A stretch of 64,000 bases of DNA from Acidobacteriota bacterium (GCA_021730945.1 JAKFYH010000022.1:1-64000), one strand, 5' to 3'; shown: positions 37,461 through 47,281, numbered from the stretch's first letter. The notes: generated by a model not told the origin, from the sequence alone. Numbers and translations: made by a program.

Positions 37461-37991
37461 ATGGAGCGCATGAAAGCGCGCTCCTTCAGCCACGTCGGCA
37501 TCACCGTTCGCGACTTCAACCAGTTCGTGCGCTTTTATTGGGACGTGTTCGGCTGCCCGCTCGTGGGCGTCTCCGACACGCCCTCCGATCGCGTGCGCAG
37601 CTTCTTCGGCGTCGATTCTCCGGCACCAAGTTGCAAGATCGGCTGGATCCGCGTGCCGGGCGGCGCCGTGCTCGAGATCTTCGAGTTTCAGCCGCAGCAG
37701 CCGCTGGTGCAGGGACCCTGGAACCGGGTCGGCCTCACGCACTTCAGCCTCAACGTGCGCAACACGCAGAAGTGGTACGACTACCTGGTCAGCAAGGGCG
37801 TGGAAGTGGTGTCGAAGCCGGAGAAATCACCCCGCGGCCACACGTTCTTCTTCGCCAAGGACTGCGACGGCAACCTGATCGAGCTGATGGACCTGGGCTT
37901 CATGCACTACGTGCTCGACTGGGGCGGCCCGCTGGGCGGGTTTCTGTTTCGCCGGGGTATGTACAAGAAGTACTACGAACCCAGGAGCTAA
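37461..37991 (+). CDS. VOC/glyoxalase family protein
   Basis: FSHVGITVRDFNQFVRFYWDVFGCPLVG; LTHFSLNVRN; DCDGNLIELMD. Confidence 0.88.
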   Translation: MERMKARSFSHVGITVRDFNQFVRFYWDVFGCPLVGVSDTPSDRVRSFFGVDSPAPSCKIGWIRVPGGAVLEIFEFQPQQPLVQGPWNRVGLTHFSLNVRNTQKWYDYLVSKGVEVVSKPEKSPRGHTFFFAKDCDGNLIELMDLGFMHYVLDWGGPLGGFLFRRGMYKKYYEPRS

Positions 37992-38033
37992 ACAGGAGGG
38001 GAAGAGATCGAGAGCAACTCTTCCTCTCCTGTT
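37991..38033. terminator. Bidirectional intrinsic-terminator-like hairpin
   Basis: 16-bp stem AACAGGAGGGGAAGAG / CTCTTCCTCTCCTGTT (one G:U) between convergent genes. Confidence 0.75.
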
Positions 38034-38039
38034 CTTCGG

Positions 38040-38546
38040 TCAGGGCGTCGATGTCCGGTCAGGCGGCGGCACCGACAGGAACTGGAAGGCCACGTTCGAT
38101 ACCAGGCAGTACCCGACGAAGTAGTAGAAACCGGCACCGATCACCGCATCGAGATTGTCGATCGCCTTGGACGCCATGAAGGCGATGAAGACACCGACGG
38201 CAAACACGTCGGCCATCGCCCACTTGCTGATCGACCGCACGAACAGGTACAGGCGATACCTCAGGGCCGGCGCCTTGATCGCCAGGATGACGCCGAGGAT
38301 GGCCGCCTTGATGAACGGCACGATGATGCTGAACAACAGGATCAGCCCGGCGACGAAGTAGTTGCCGGTTTCGTAAAGGCTCTTCACCGCCTGCATGACG
38401 TTCTGCGTCTGGCGGAAGATCTCCATGGGCTTGTTGCCGAAGGGGACCGAGGCCACAATGGTCAGCGCCGGTTGCGACAACCCGGGGATCAGCAGGCCGA
38501 GGGACACCAGTGTCAAGCCAACCGCCACCTTGTTTCGCGTTGTCAT
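38040..38546 (-). CDS. PqiA-domain (paraquat-inducible protein A) membrane protein, single domain
   Basis: SLYETGNYFVAGLILLFSIIVPFIKAAILGVIL; ISKWAMADVFAVGVFIAFMA. Confidence 0.88.
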   Translation of the reverse strand: MTTRNKVAVGLTLVSLGLLIPGLSQPALTIVASVPFGNKPMEIFRQTQNVMQAVKSLYETGNYFVAGLILLFSIIVPFIKAAILGVILAIKAPALRYRLYLFVRSISKWAMADVFAVGVFIAFMASKAIDNLDAVIGAGFYYFVGYCLVSNVAFQFLSVPPPDRTSTP

Positions 38547-39508
38547 CCCGGCAATCTAGCACAAGCATACGCATCTTCGCGGTGCTCGCGGTACTCGCGG
38601 TGCTGGCCGCGCGGTCGGCTGACCGGCCGCTGGCACAGGCCCAGGTCGCCCAACCCTACGCGGGCGTGACCGCCATCGACCGCTGGCTGGACTCGCCGCG
38701 GCGGGTCCACCTCCACATCGCGCAGATCGACCTGGCAACACCAGGGCTGCGCTTCAAGCTGTCGCCGCCGGCCGGCGATCGCGAGACGATCCGGCAGTCG
38801 ACGCTGGCGTTCCTCCGGCAGGAAGGCGCGCAGTTGGCGATCAACGGCCACTTCTTCCTGCCCTTCCCCTCCACCGACCGCACGGCCTGGGTCATCGGAC
38901 TCGCGGCGTCTGAAGGCCGCGTGTACTCCGCGTTTGAGTCGCCGGAGCAACGCTACGCGCTGGTCGTCGACGCCCCGGCGCTCAACCTCGACCGCGACAA
39001 TCGGGCGACGATCGTGCGCCGCGATCCGGCGCAGTCCGACGGACGTCATGTGCTCGAGCCCGTCACCCTGTGGAACGTGATTGCCGGCTCCTCGCAGATC
39101 GTCACCGGCGGCGCCATTACGGTCCCGGCTTATCGGGATGCCGCCCATCCTGATGCGTTGCTGGAACCCGGTGGTCCCAACGCCTACTCCAACGCCAAGG
39201 CGTGGGGCGATGTAGCCACCGCGCGATCAGCCATCGGCTTGTCGCGCGATCGCCAGACACTCACGTTGTTCACGGCTGATGTCCGTGGTGGCAGCGATGG
39301 CTTGCGGCTGAGCGAAGTCGCGGCGCTGCTCGCCGCCGACTACGGCGTGTGGGACGCCCTCAATCTCGATGGCGGTGGATCAACTTCCCTGGCGATGGCC
39401 GACCCGGTTACCGGTGAGGCGCGGCTGGTGAACACCTCGTCCGACCGCCCGGACGGACGCGAAGTTGCCACCAGCCTCGCCGTGTTCGCACCCAGGCGTG
39501 CGCCCTAG
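38510..39508 (+). CDS. Phosphodiester glycosidase (NAGPA/DUF2233) family protein
   Basis: LAINGHFFLPF; WDALNLDGGGSTSLAM; start codon uncertain, overlaps divergent pqiA-like start. Confidence 0.82.
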   Translation: MSSQPPPCFALSSRQSSTSIRIFAVLAVLAVLAARSADRPLAQAQVAQPYAGVTAIDRWLDSPRRVHLHIAQIDLATPGLRFKLSPPAGDRETIRQSTLAFLRQEGAQLAINGHFFLPFPSTDRTAWVIGLAASEGRVYSAFESPEQRYALVVDAPALNLDRDNRATIVRRDPAQSDGRHVLEPVTLWNVIAGSSQIVTGGAITVPAYRDAAHPDALLEPGGPNAYSNAKAWGDVATARSAIGLSRDRQTLTLFTADVRGGSDGLRLSEVAALLAADYGVWDALNLDGGGSTSLAMADPVTGEARLVNTSSDRPDGREVATSLAVFAPRRAP

Positions 39509-40689
39509 CGTTTTGCCAGGTAGACCTTCGACTGCTGTCCGACCAGGTCGAGCAGGTTGCCCATGGCCAGGTTGACATCCACCAGGTGGAGGCCCCAGTC
39601 CGCCAACGGCTTGGCCCGCATGCCCAGGTCGCCGACGATGTCGTCAGCGCGGGGATCGGCGGGATCGCCGTGCACGGTGACCTCCAGATATGTGGCGTGG
39701 TCGTTGCTGGCGCACCTGGCCGTCAACAGACCGGGGACACTGACGAAGGGCGTGTCGACGGTCTTGCCGGCCGCCCACGGCGCGGCCGGTGTCGTGCCGG
39801 TAATCGTGCGCCCGCTCGCCGAGAGATAGGCATGTAACGGAGCGCTGCCTTCCCCTAGTGTCACGGGATTGGTGCACGAACCCGACATGCCCGCGGTGCC
39901 CGCCTTGCCAAAGCGCGTGTTGACCGGCGGCAGCACGTCAGCGCGGAACGCCGAGTAGTTGACGACGCAGCCGATCTGTCCGGGCTTGCGGCACAACGGA
40001 ATCACCTTGAGCGCGCCGCCGGCGTCCTTGCCGGCCGGCACTTCAAACGTCGCGCCAAGAATCAACGCCGACACCAACTGCTTCTGCACCGGCCTGCCCT
40101 CAATCTCGTCGCGCAGCAGCGCCGTCAGGATGAACGACCCCTGCGAGTGGCTCACCAGCACGACGCCGCGCCCCTGGTTGTCACGCTGCAGGTAGGTCCG
40201 CCACGCATCGCGCACATCGTCGTACTGGACGCCGCGGTCGAACGAGAAGCGGGGACCGGCCAGTTGCTTGCGCAGCCCGGCGAGGGTGAGCTGTCGATAG
40301 ATCGGCGCAAAGGGACGGCACTTGGAGGCGAACCGCGCAAACTGCTGCGCCACGACATTCAGCTCCGCCGGGTCGGCGTTCATGTCGCTGTTGTCGGTCG
40401 GGTCGGTGGAGATGGTCGGGTAGACGTAAAAGCAATCGATCGGCGCCTTGGGATCAGCCGCGAACGTCTCGCGCGTCATGGTGCCGTCAGCGGCGACGAC
40501 CGTCGTGGTCAGGTCGATGTCGCAGGCGTCGCCCTTGCGGCCCGGTCGGCACAACCAGTTCTTGTCGTCGGCGTAGTCGTTGGGCGATGCGGCCACCGGC
40601 GCCTGCGCGGCCGGCGCCTGCGCACGGAGGGGACCGGACATTGCCAGGCCGGCGAACACGAGCAGCGCGAGGAGCGGGCGTCGAATCAC
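39505..40689 (-). CDS. DUF3089 family secreted alpha/beta hydrolase-like protein
   Basis: CFYVYPTISTD; VVLVSHSQGSFILTALL; signal peptide. Confidence 0.85.
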   Translation of the reverse strand: MIRRPLLALLVFAGLAMSGPLRAQAPAAQAPVAASPNDYADDKNWLCRPGRKGDACDIDLTTTVVAADGTMTRETFAADPKAPIDCFYVYPTISTDPTDNSDMNADPAELNVVAQQFARFASKCRPFAPIYRQLTLAGLRKQLAGPRFSFDRGVQYDDVRDAWRTYLQRDNQGRGVVLVSHSQGSFILTALLRDEIEGRPVQKQLVSALILGATFEVPAGKDAGGALKVIPLCRKPGQIGCVVNYSAFRADVLPPVNTRFGKAGTAGMSGSCTNPVTLGEGSAPLHAYLSASGRTITGTTPAAPWAAGKTVDTPFVSVPGLLTARCASNDHATYLEVTVHGDPADPRADDIVGDLGMRAKPLADWGLHLVDVNLAMGNLLDLVGQQSKVYLAKR

Positions 40690-40751
40690 GGAAGCCTCCC
40701 TTGTCAGGCCCGGATGTTAATGCATTTCGGGCGGTGCTAGACTGCCGCCGC

Positions 40752-41210
40752 ATGAGGATCCTGACCCTGGTGCTCCTGGCCGGTGCGACGGCGTTGGCGC
40801 AGGCTCCGGCCGCCCCCACGCCGGCGCCGCAACGGCCGCCGACCCGCAACATCGGCACCATGAGCGACTTGATGGTGAAGATCATCTACCCCGCGTCGGA
40901 CGCCCTGTTCTACATCGAATCGCGCACGCCGGCCACCGACGCCGAGTGGTCCGCGCTTGAGGGCCAGGCGTTGCTGGTGGCGGAGTCGGCCAACCTGCTG
41001 ATGCTGCCCGGACGGGCCCGCGACCAGAAACAGTGGATGGCGGATGCGCGGCTCATGCTCGATGCCGGCGCGGCGGCGGTCAAGGCGGCCAAGAGCCGGA
41101 ATGTGGAGGCGATCGCCGCGCTCAGCGATCAACTGCTGGAGTCGTGCACGTCGTGCCACAAGCACTATCGTCCCGGCTACGGCAAGCCCGCTCCTCCCCT
41201 CAGGGACTGA
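40752..41210 (+). CDS. Cytochrome c'-like protein
   Basis: Signal peptide; C-terminal CTSCHKHYRPGYG. Confidence 0.78.
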   Translation: MRILTLVLLAGATALAQAPAAPTPAPQRPPTRNIGTMSDLMVKIIYPASDALFYIESRTPATDAEWSALEGQALLVAESANLLMLPGRARDQKQWMADARLMLDAGAAAVKAAKSRNVEAIAALSDQLLESCTSCHKHYRPGYGKPAPPLRD

Positions 41211-42663
41211 ACCTGCCCGCGTAGCGCCGCAGCCGCAAGTAGGCCTGCCACATGGCGGTGGCGCTTACGAACAGGCCGCCCAGGCTCAAGCCGATCACGA
41301 CCAGGTCCCACAGCGGCCGCCGGTAGTAGAGAAACGGAAAGTCCAGGCTGTGCAACCCGTGATACAGCCATCGATTGACGCGGCTCAGGCGCTCTTCCTT
41401 GCGGACGATGGCGCCGAGACGGGGATCGAGGTAGAGCCACGTGCGTTGCGGATCACGATAGCGCACGCGCAGGACCGGCAGGTCCAACTGGCCGTCGCGA
41501 CGGTAGTAGTACGCGTCGTACTCGCTCATCCAGTAAACGCCCTCAATGGGCACGCCAGGCATGGCGTCGTGCGCGGCGCCGAGCATGCGATCGGCATTGA
41601 AAGCGGCATCCGGCCCCTGTGCTCTTGTATCGAGCGCCACCAGGCCCGCCGGTGCGCGCAGGTAGTGTTGCCCGTGAAAGCGAATAATCTCGACCTGCTT
41701 CGGCTTGGCGAACCCGAAGGCATCGAGTCCTCGCTGAAGGGCAGCCAGCGTCACGTCGGCGGGCCGCAGCGGTCCATGCGACACGCCCTCGCGCTGCGCG
41801 CGCGTGGGCGCGGTACTCGGGCTCCAGTTCCACGGGTCCATCGACAACAGGCCGCTGAACACCCACGCGATGGTGGCGACGCCGCAGACCAGGCCCGCAT
41901 AGTGGTGCCGGCGCGTGACACCGGCATACGGCGTCCGGTAGTGGCGGTCTTTCAACCTGAAGCGGCGGAAGGGCGAAAACCGCCAGATACCCCAGGAGAA
42001 GCCGGCCAGCGCCGTGACGGTTCCTGCCAGCGACAGGCCGATGACAAGGGCGGACCACAGCGCCGGTTGCCGGCGCAACGGCGCAAAGTAGAGCCAGTGT
42101 GGAACGGCGCCAAGCCAGCCCCACCGCCGTCCGCTCGCAGTGGTCTTCATCACGACGTCGCCACTGCGCTCGGCCACGTACAGCCGCGTTGCTTCGCCAT
42201 CGTCCACCGCAATCCGGTGGAGAGGCAGTTGAGTGCGAACACTGAACGTCCACTGGTCGGGCGCCTCGATCCTGGCGTCGTAGTGAAGCCCGTGGCCGGG
42301 CGACGCGAACGATCGGGCGATGCTGAGGGCGCCGGCCGCCGTGAGCGGGGTAAGCGCCTCGCCGGTGTCGGCGAACACCGTCCGCGCGCCCACGTCGGTC
42401 GTGACGTGATAAACCGGCCGGCCGTCGAGCATGGCCAGGGTCAGCCGCTGCGCCTCGGCCGACACCACGCCTGGGCCAATCGTGACGGCGGCGCTGTCGA
42501 TCGGCGCCAGCGCCGCCAGCCGCTCGGCGGGATCGAGCGCCGGCATCCGCACATAGATCATCACCAGGCCGGATGCGAACCAGACAGCGAACACCGCACT
42601 CAGGGCGATCCCCAGCCACCGGTGCGTATAGACGAGCGTCCGCACGACCCGGTGGCGGCTCAC
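41200..42663 (-). CDS. PepSY-associated TM helix protein
   Basis: LVYTHRWLGIALSAVFAVWFASGLVMIYV; RHHYAGLVCGVATIAWVFSGLLSMDPWNW; DPRLGAIVRKEERLSRVNRWLYHGLHSLDFPFLY. Confidence 0.85.
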   Translation of the reverse strand: MSRHRVVRTLVYTHRWLGIALSAVFAVWFASGLVMIYVRMPALDPAERLAALAPIDSAAVTIGPGVVSAEAQRLTLAMLDGRPVYHVTTDVGARTVFADTGEALTPLTAAGALSIARSFASPGHGLHYDARIEAPDQWTFSVRTQLPLHRIAVDDGEATRLYVAERSGDVVMKTTASGRRWGWLGAVPHWLYFAPLRRQPALWSALVIGLSLAGTVTALAGFSWGIWRFSPFRRFRLKDRHYRTPYAGVTRRHHYAGLVCGVATIAWVFSGLLSMDPWNWSPSTAPTRAQREGVSHGPLRPADVTLAALQRGLDAFGFAKPKQVEIIRFHGQHYLRAPAGLVALDTRAQGPDAAFNADRMLGAAHDAMPGVPIEGVYWMSEYDAYYYRRDGQLDLPVLRVRYRDPQRTWLYLDPRLGAIVRKEERLSRVNRWLYHGLHSLDFPFLYYRRPLWDLVVIGLSLGGLFVSATAMWQAYLRLRRYAGRFSP

Positions 42664-42818
42664 GTCACCTCACGGGCTTCCTGTTCCGCACGAGTCGCTG
42701 ATGGTCCGGCCCGGCCGCCCGCATGGGGTGAGCTTGTATCACAGGCCGGCCGGTGTCGTTTACACTGTCATGGCCTCGCGGCCAGGGAGGTTTCTGGCGC
42801 CGGCGACACCAACACCGC

Positions 42819-43157
42819 ATGTGGACACTGCAATCGATCGATTCTGCCGACGCTAACTGGAACTTCCGTCTGTTGCCGGGCACGCTCAAGACCATGGGCC
42901 GGGCGCCGGGCGTGGACTTTGTCGTCGACGCCGCGCTGGTCTCTCGCGTCCATTGCCGCCTGACCCTGAGCAACGGCAACGAGCTGCTGCTCGAGGACCT
43001 CGGCAGCACCAACGGCACGTTCGTGAACGGGAGTAAGGTCACCAAGACCACGCTCCATGACGGCGACAAGCTGACCGTCGGCCGTGTGGAGTTCGTGGTG
43101 AACACCGATTCGCCCGGACAGCGGGCTGGCCACCCGAAGACGACCTGGACGACGTAA
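42819..43157 (+). CDS. FHA domain protein
   Basis: MGRAPGVDFVVDAALVSRVHCRLTL...LLLEDLGSTNGTFVNGSKV. Confidence 0.9.
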   Translation: MWTLQSIDSADANWNFRLLPGTLKTMGRAPGVDFVVDAALVSRVHCRLTLSNGNELLLEDLGSTNGTFVNGSKVTKTTLHDGDKLTVGRVEFVVNTDSPGQRAGHPKTTWTT

Positions 43158-43170
43158 AGGGCGGGGCCGG

Positions 43171-43830
43171 CTAGCGGCCGGCCAGGTACTCGAGCACGAA
43201 CGGATTGCTGCGCCTCTCCTGGCCAATCGTGGTTTCAGGTCCGTGCCCCGAGTACACGATCGACTCGTCCGGAAACGCGAACAGCACCTCTGTGATCGCG
43301 CGCATCAGCACGTCGTAGTCGCCACCCGGCAGGTCGGTGCGCCCGATGGAACCCGCAAACAGCGTGTCGCCGACAAAGAGCGCCGGCGCCCCTTCGGCGT
43401 CGCGCCTTGACACCGCCAGGCACACGCCGCCTGGCGCGTGACCCGGCGTGTGGTGAACCATCACCACGTAGTCGCCAAAGGAGATGGATTCCTGGTCGGT
43501 ATAGTGCCGATCGACCGGCGGCGGCTGCTCCACCTGCAACCCGAACATCGCGCCCTGTTGGGAGGCGTTGTCGTAAAGCTGTTGGTCAGCCTGATGCAGG
43601 TAAATCGGCACCTTCAGCCGGCGGCGCGCCTCGGCCACTCCCGAAACATGGTCAACGTGCGCGTGGGTCAGCAGGATGGCGCCGACCTTCAGATGCTGCT
43701 CCGCGATGAACGCCAGCAAGTGTTCAACTTCGTCGCCGGGGTCGATGTAAACGGCCGCCCGGGTCCGCTCGCACCCCAGCACATAGCCGTTCTTCTGAAA
43801 CGGCCCTTCCGCGGCAACCCCAAGGATCAT
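43171..43830 (-). CDS. MBL-fold hydrolase, hydroxyacylglutathione-hydrolase-like
   Basis: LLTHAHVDHVSGV; HHTPGHAPGGVCL; LFVGDTLFAGSIGRTDLPGG; YSGHGPETTIGQER. Confidence 0.9.
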   Translation of the reverse strand: MILGVAAEGPFQKNGYVLGCERTRAAVYIDPGDEVEHLLAFIAEQHLKVGAILLTHAHVDHVSGVAEARRRLKVPIYLHQADQQLYDNASQQGAMFGLQVEQPPPVDRHYTDQESISFGDYVVMVHHTPGHAPGGVCLAVSRRDAEGAPALFVGDTLFAGSIGRTDLPGGDYDVLMRAITEVLFAFPDESIVYSGHGPETTIGQERRSNPFVLEYLAGR

Positions 43831-43847
43831 TGAATTAGGATACAAGG

Positions 43848-44198
43848 GTGGTCATCGTGGCGGTGGACGATCTGATGTTTGCCTCGCGGATTTCGAGCGC
43901 GGCCAAGGCGCTCGGCGTGCCGATCGCGTTTGCTCGGTCGCCCGAGGCGATCGTCGAGGCGGCCCGCACCAAGGCGCCGCGCCTGGTGATCCTCGACCTC
44001 AACAGTCTGAAAGTCAGGCCGCTCGAAGCGGTGGCCGCGCTCAAGGCCGACGCCGCGCTCGCGGCCATTCCCACCGTCGGGTTTGTTTCGCACGTGCAGA
44101 CCGAATTGATCGGCGAGGCGCGCCTGGCCGGGATCGATCAGGTGCTGGCCCGCTCGGCGTTCGTCACCCAGTTGCCGCAATTACTGCAGGGCTCATGA
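43848..44198 (+). CDS. Stand-alone receiver-domain-like protein
   Basis: VVIVAVDDLMFASRISSAAK...APRLVILDLNSLKVRPLEAVAALKAD; receiver-like fold. Confidence 0.6.
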   Translation: MVIVAVDDLMFASRISSAAKALGVPIAFARSPEAIVEAARTKAPRLVILDLNSLKVRPLEAVAALKADAALAAIPTVGFVSHVQTELIGEARLAGIDQVLARSAFVTQLPQLLQGS

Positions 44199-45163
44199 CA
44201 CTGCCAACCGTTCTCGACATCTACGATGCCCGGCGCCGGCTCGAGCCGCACCTGCGGCCGACGCCCCTGATGCAGTCGCACTGGCTGTCGTCGATTGCCG
44301 ACGGCGAGCTGTTCCTGAAGCTCGAGTCGCTCAACCTCACCAGCTCCTTCAAGATCCGCGGGGCGCTGAACGCGGCGTTGCGGCTGGTCGAGTGCAGTCC
44401 GTCCGGTGCGTCGCCGCAGTTGGTCACGGCGTCGGCCGGCAACCACGGGCGGGCGCTGGCCCTGGCGGCGGAGCAACTGGGTCTGGCCTGCGTGGTCTTC
44501 ACCGCGGCGACCGCGCCCGAGGCCAAGAAGAACGCGATTCGCCGTCACGGCGCCGTGCTGCACGGCGAGTGCGAAGATTACGATGCCGCCGAGCAGCAAG
44601 CCCGGGACTTCGCCGCCAACGAGGGCGGCATCTACATCTCGCCCTACAACCATCGGGACGTGATTGCCGGCGCCGGCACCATCGGACTGGAGATCGTCGA
44701 ATCGTTGCCGGCGCTTGACGCGATCGTGATTCCACTTGGCGGCGGCGGCCTGGCCAGCGGCGTCGGGCTGGCGATCAAGGCCGCGGCGCCGCGCGTCACG
44801 GTGGTGGGGGTGGAGGTGGAGGCATCGTCGCCGTTCACCCTGAGCCTGGAGGCCGGGCGCATCACCGAGATCACGCCGCGGCTGTCGCTCGCCGACGGCC
44901 TCACCGGCAATCTTGAGCCGGACACCATGACCTTCCCGCTGGTCAGGCAGGTTGTCGACTACGTCGTGACGATCAGCGAGGACGACCTGGTCCGGGCGAT
45001 GAAGGGCCTGGCGACCGAAGAGCGGCTAATCGTGGAAGGTGCGGGTGCTGCCGCGACCGCCGCCGTCATTGCCGGCAGGGCGTCGGCGCCTGGGCAGCGC
45101 GTCGTCAGTTTGGTGACCGGCAGCAACGTCGACCTGCCGAAGTGGCTGTTCCACGTCAGTTAG
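44195..45163 (+). CDS. PLP-dependent threonine/serine dehydratase family
   Basis: LESLNLTSSFKIRGALNAAL; ASAGNHGRALALAA; PLGGGGLASGVGLAIK. Confidence 0.92.
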   Translation: MTLPTVLDIYDARRRLEPHLRPTPLMQSHWLSSIADGELFLKLESLNLTSSFKIRGALNAALRLVECSPSGASPQLVTASAGNHGRALALAAEQLGLACVVFTAATAPEAKKNAIRRHGAVLHGECEDYDAAEQQARDFAANEGGIYISPYNHRDVIAGAGTIGLEIVESLPALDAIVIPLGGGGLASGVGLAIKAAAPRVTVVGVEVEASSPFTLSLEAGRITEITPRLSLADGLTGNLEPDTMTFPLVRQVVDYVVTISEDDLVRAMKGLATEERLIVEGAGAAATAAVIAGRASAPGQRVVSLVTGSNVDLPKWLFHVS

Positions 45164-45693
45164 CCCTGTCGGCCGCGCAGGCGCGCCGCCACTGATGCCG
45201 CCGATTCCGCCGGATCCAGTTCAGGCGTGGCGCGCCCGACCAACGCCGCCAGCAGTTCGCGCAACTGCCTGACATCGATGGCCTCGGTCGATGCGGTCGC
45301 GTGCACCAGGTCGAGCTTGGACTTGCCCTTGGCGGTCAGCAGCACCGTATCGACAGTGATGGCGCCGTGGCACAGGCCAAGCGCATGCAGTTCCGCCACG
45401 CCGTCGGCCACCTCGGCCACGATCTCGGATGCCCGGCGAATGTTGAACGGCTGACCACCCATGATCAACCTGAGGCTGCGACCCTGCACGAACTCGCAGG
45501 CGGCAAAGGTAGCCGCACCGTTGCGAAAGATATCGAAGACCGTGAGCAGCGCGGGATGAAAGAGGCCGCGCAGGCGTTCGTCGAGGCCGGCGACCGGCCG
45601 TAACATGACGGTCTGCGCCGTCTGCATATCGCGCGCCTTGACGGCGGCGCCGGGCGGCGCCAACTCGAGCGGCTGGTAGCGGTTGGCAATCAC
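45160..45693 (-). CDS. Truncated protein-kinase-like (pseudokinase) protein
   Basis: VAEVADGVAELHALGLCHGAITVDTVLLTAKGKSKLDLVHATA; kinase-lobe pattern without HRD Asp or DFG. Confidence 0.65.
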   Translation of the reverse strand: MIANRYQPLELAPPGAAVKARDMQTAQTVMLRPVAGLDERLRGLFHPALLTVFDIFRNGAATFAACEFVQGRSLRLIMGGQPFNIRRASEIVAEVADGVAELHALGLCHGAITVDTVLLTAKGKSKLDLVHATASTEAIDVRQLRELLAALVGRATPELDPAESAASVAARLRGRQG

Positions 45694-46410
45694 TCAGGTC
45701 TTGGCCGGCTGCGATGGGCGAATCTCGACGCGGCTGGGCAAGCTGCGCGCCGGGTGATCGAGCACATCAACAATCGCCTGGGCAACGTCGGCCGGCTGCA
45801 GCTTCCAGTCGGCGCCGGTGCTGCTCTGGCGGCCGGAAAACCCGGTCGCCACCGAGCCGGGCAGGATGTAGGTGACCCGGATGTTGTCGGGCCGCAACTC
45901 CTGCATCAGCGCCTCGCTGAAGGCGTTGAGTCCGGCTTTCGACGCGCAGTAGGCGGCGCCGCCGACAAAGGGATTCTTGCTCGCCAGGCTGCTGATGTTG
46001 ACGATCCATCCGCCGCCCCGCTGCCGCAGCACCGGGATGGCGGCCTTGCAGCAATTGAAGACGCCGGTGAGATTGGTGCCGATGATGCGATCCCACTCTT
46101 CATGCGGCATCTCGCTGACCGGCACGCCGACGCCGACACCGGCATTGTTGACCAGGGCGTCGATGCCGCCGAATCGCGCCGCGGCGGTCCGCACCGCCAC
46201 TTCGGCCGAGGCCGGGTCGCGCACGTCGCAGACGATGCCGGCCACCCGGCCGGGATCGCCGCACGCGGTGACCAATGTGTGCTCGGCCCGGACCACGCCG
46301 TCGGTGGAAGTGCCGGTCAGGGCCACCTGCTCGCCGCGAGCGAGCAGCGCCTCGGCCAACGCGTAGCCAATCCCTCTCGTGCCGCCGGTGATCAAGGTGA
46401 CGCGCGCCAT
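45694..46410 (-). CDS. SDR family oxidoreductase
   Basis: LITGGTRGIGYALAEALLARG; NNAGVG; YCASKAGLNAFSEAL. Confidence 0.93.
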   Translation of the reverse strand: MARVTLITGGTRGIGYALAEALLARGEQVALTGTSTDGVVRAEHTLVTACGDPGRVAGIVCDVRDPASAEVAVRTAAARFGGIDALVNNAGVGVGVPVSEMPHEEWDRIIGTNLTGVFNCCKAAIPVLRQRGGGWIVNISSLASKNPFVGGAAYCASKAGLNAFSEALMQELRPDNIRVTYILPGSVATGFSGRQSSTGADWKLQPADVAQAIVDVLDHPARSLPSRVEIRPSQPAKT

Positions 46411-46428
46411 GCCTATAGAATAGTCCTC

Positions 46429-47277
46429 GTGTCGACGGTCGCCATCATCGGAGCGGGGGAAATCGGCGGGGCGCTGGCCCGCCAACTCGCCGCCCTCGAC
46501 CTGGTCTCGCGAATCGTCCTGGTCGACGATCTGGGCGCGGTCGCGGCCGGCAAGGCCCTGGACGTGGCGCAATCAAGCCCCGTGGATCGATATCACACGG
46601 CGATGTCAGGCACCAACGACATCGCGGCGGTGGCCGGGGCGGCCGTGATCGTGTTCGCCGATCGGGCCGGTCAGCCGGGCGGCGAATGGCCAGACGAGGC
46701 CGGCCTGACCCTGCTGCGGCAGGTGGCGGGGCTGAACCAGGTGGCGCCGCTGCTATGCGCCGGGCCCGGGCAGGGCCGCCTGATCGAACGCGGCGTCAAC
46801 GAACTCGGCCTTCCGCGTACGCGGCTGTTTGGCACCGCCGCCGAGGCCCTGCGTGCGGCGGTCACGGCGATTACAGCACTCGAGGCCGAGGCATCGCCTT
46901 CTGATATTTCGCTGTCGGTGTTGGGACGTCCGCCGCAGCAGGTGATCGTGCCGTGGGACGAGGCGGCGATTGGCGGCCGGTCGATCCCGAAGGTGCTGTC
47001 GGCGGCGCAACTGGCGCGGCTCGATGCGCGGGTGGCGCGACTGTGGCCGCCTGGCCCCTTTGCGCTGGCGTCAGCGGCCGCACGCATCCTGCGCACCGCC
47101 ATCACCCGCGCGCCGCGCGTGCACATGGCGGTGGTGGCGGTGACGCGGGCGGAAGGCACGCCTGGGCGCTCGGCCATCATGCCGGTCACCCTTCAGCCCG
47201 CGGGCATTGCCGCAATCGTCGAACCGGCGTTGTCGTCGCGCGACCGCGTGCGCTACGACACCTCGATGTCGGGTTAG
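46429..47277 (+). CDS. Lactate/malate dehydrogenase-like protein lacking canonical catalytic residues
   Basis: VAIIGAGEIGGALARQLAALDLVSRIVLVDDLGAVAAGKALDVAQSSPV Rossmann region; downstream catalytic motifs not preserved; GTG start. Confidence 0.78.
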   Translation: MSTVAIIGAGEIGGALARQLAALDLVSRIVLVDDLGAVAAGKALDVAQSSPVDRYHTAMSGTNDIAAVAGAAVIVFADRAGQPGGEWPDEAGLTLLRQVAGLNQVAPLLCAGPGQGRLIERGVNELGLPRTRLFGTAAEALRAAVTAITALEAEASPSDISLSVLGRPPQQVIVPWDEAAIGGRSIPKVLSAAQLARLDARVARLWPPGPFALASAAARILRTAITRAPRVHMAVVAVTRAEGTPGRSAIMPVTLQPAGIAAIVEPALSSRDRVRYDTSMSG

Positions 47278-47281
47278 GGCG

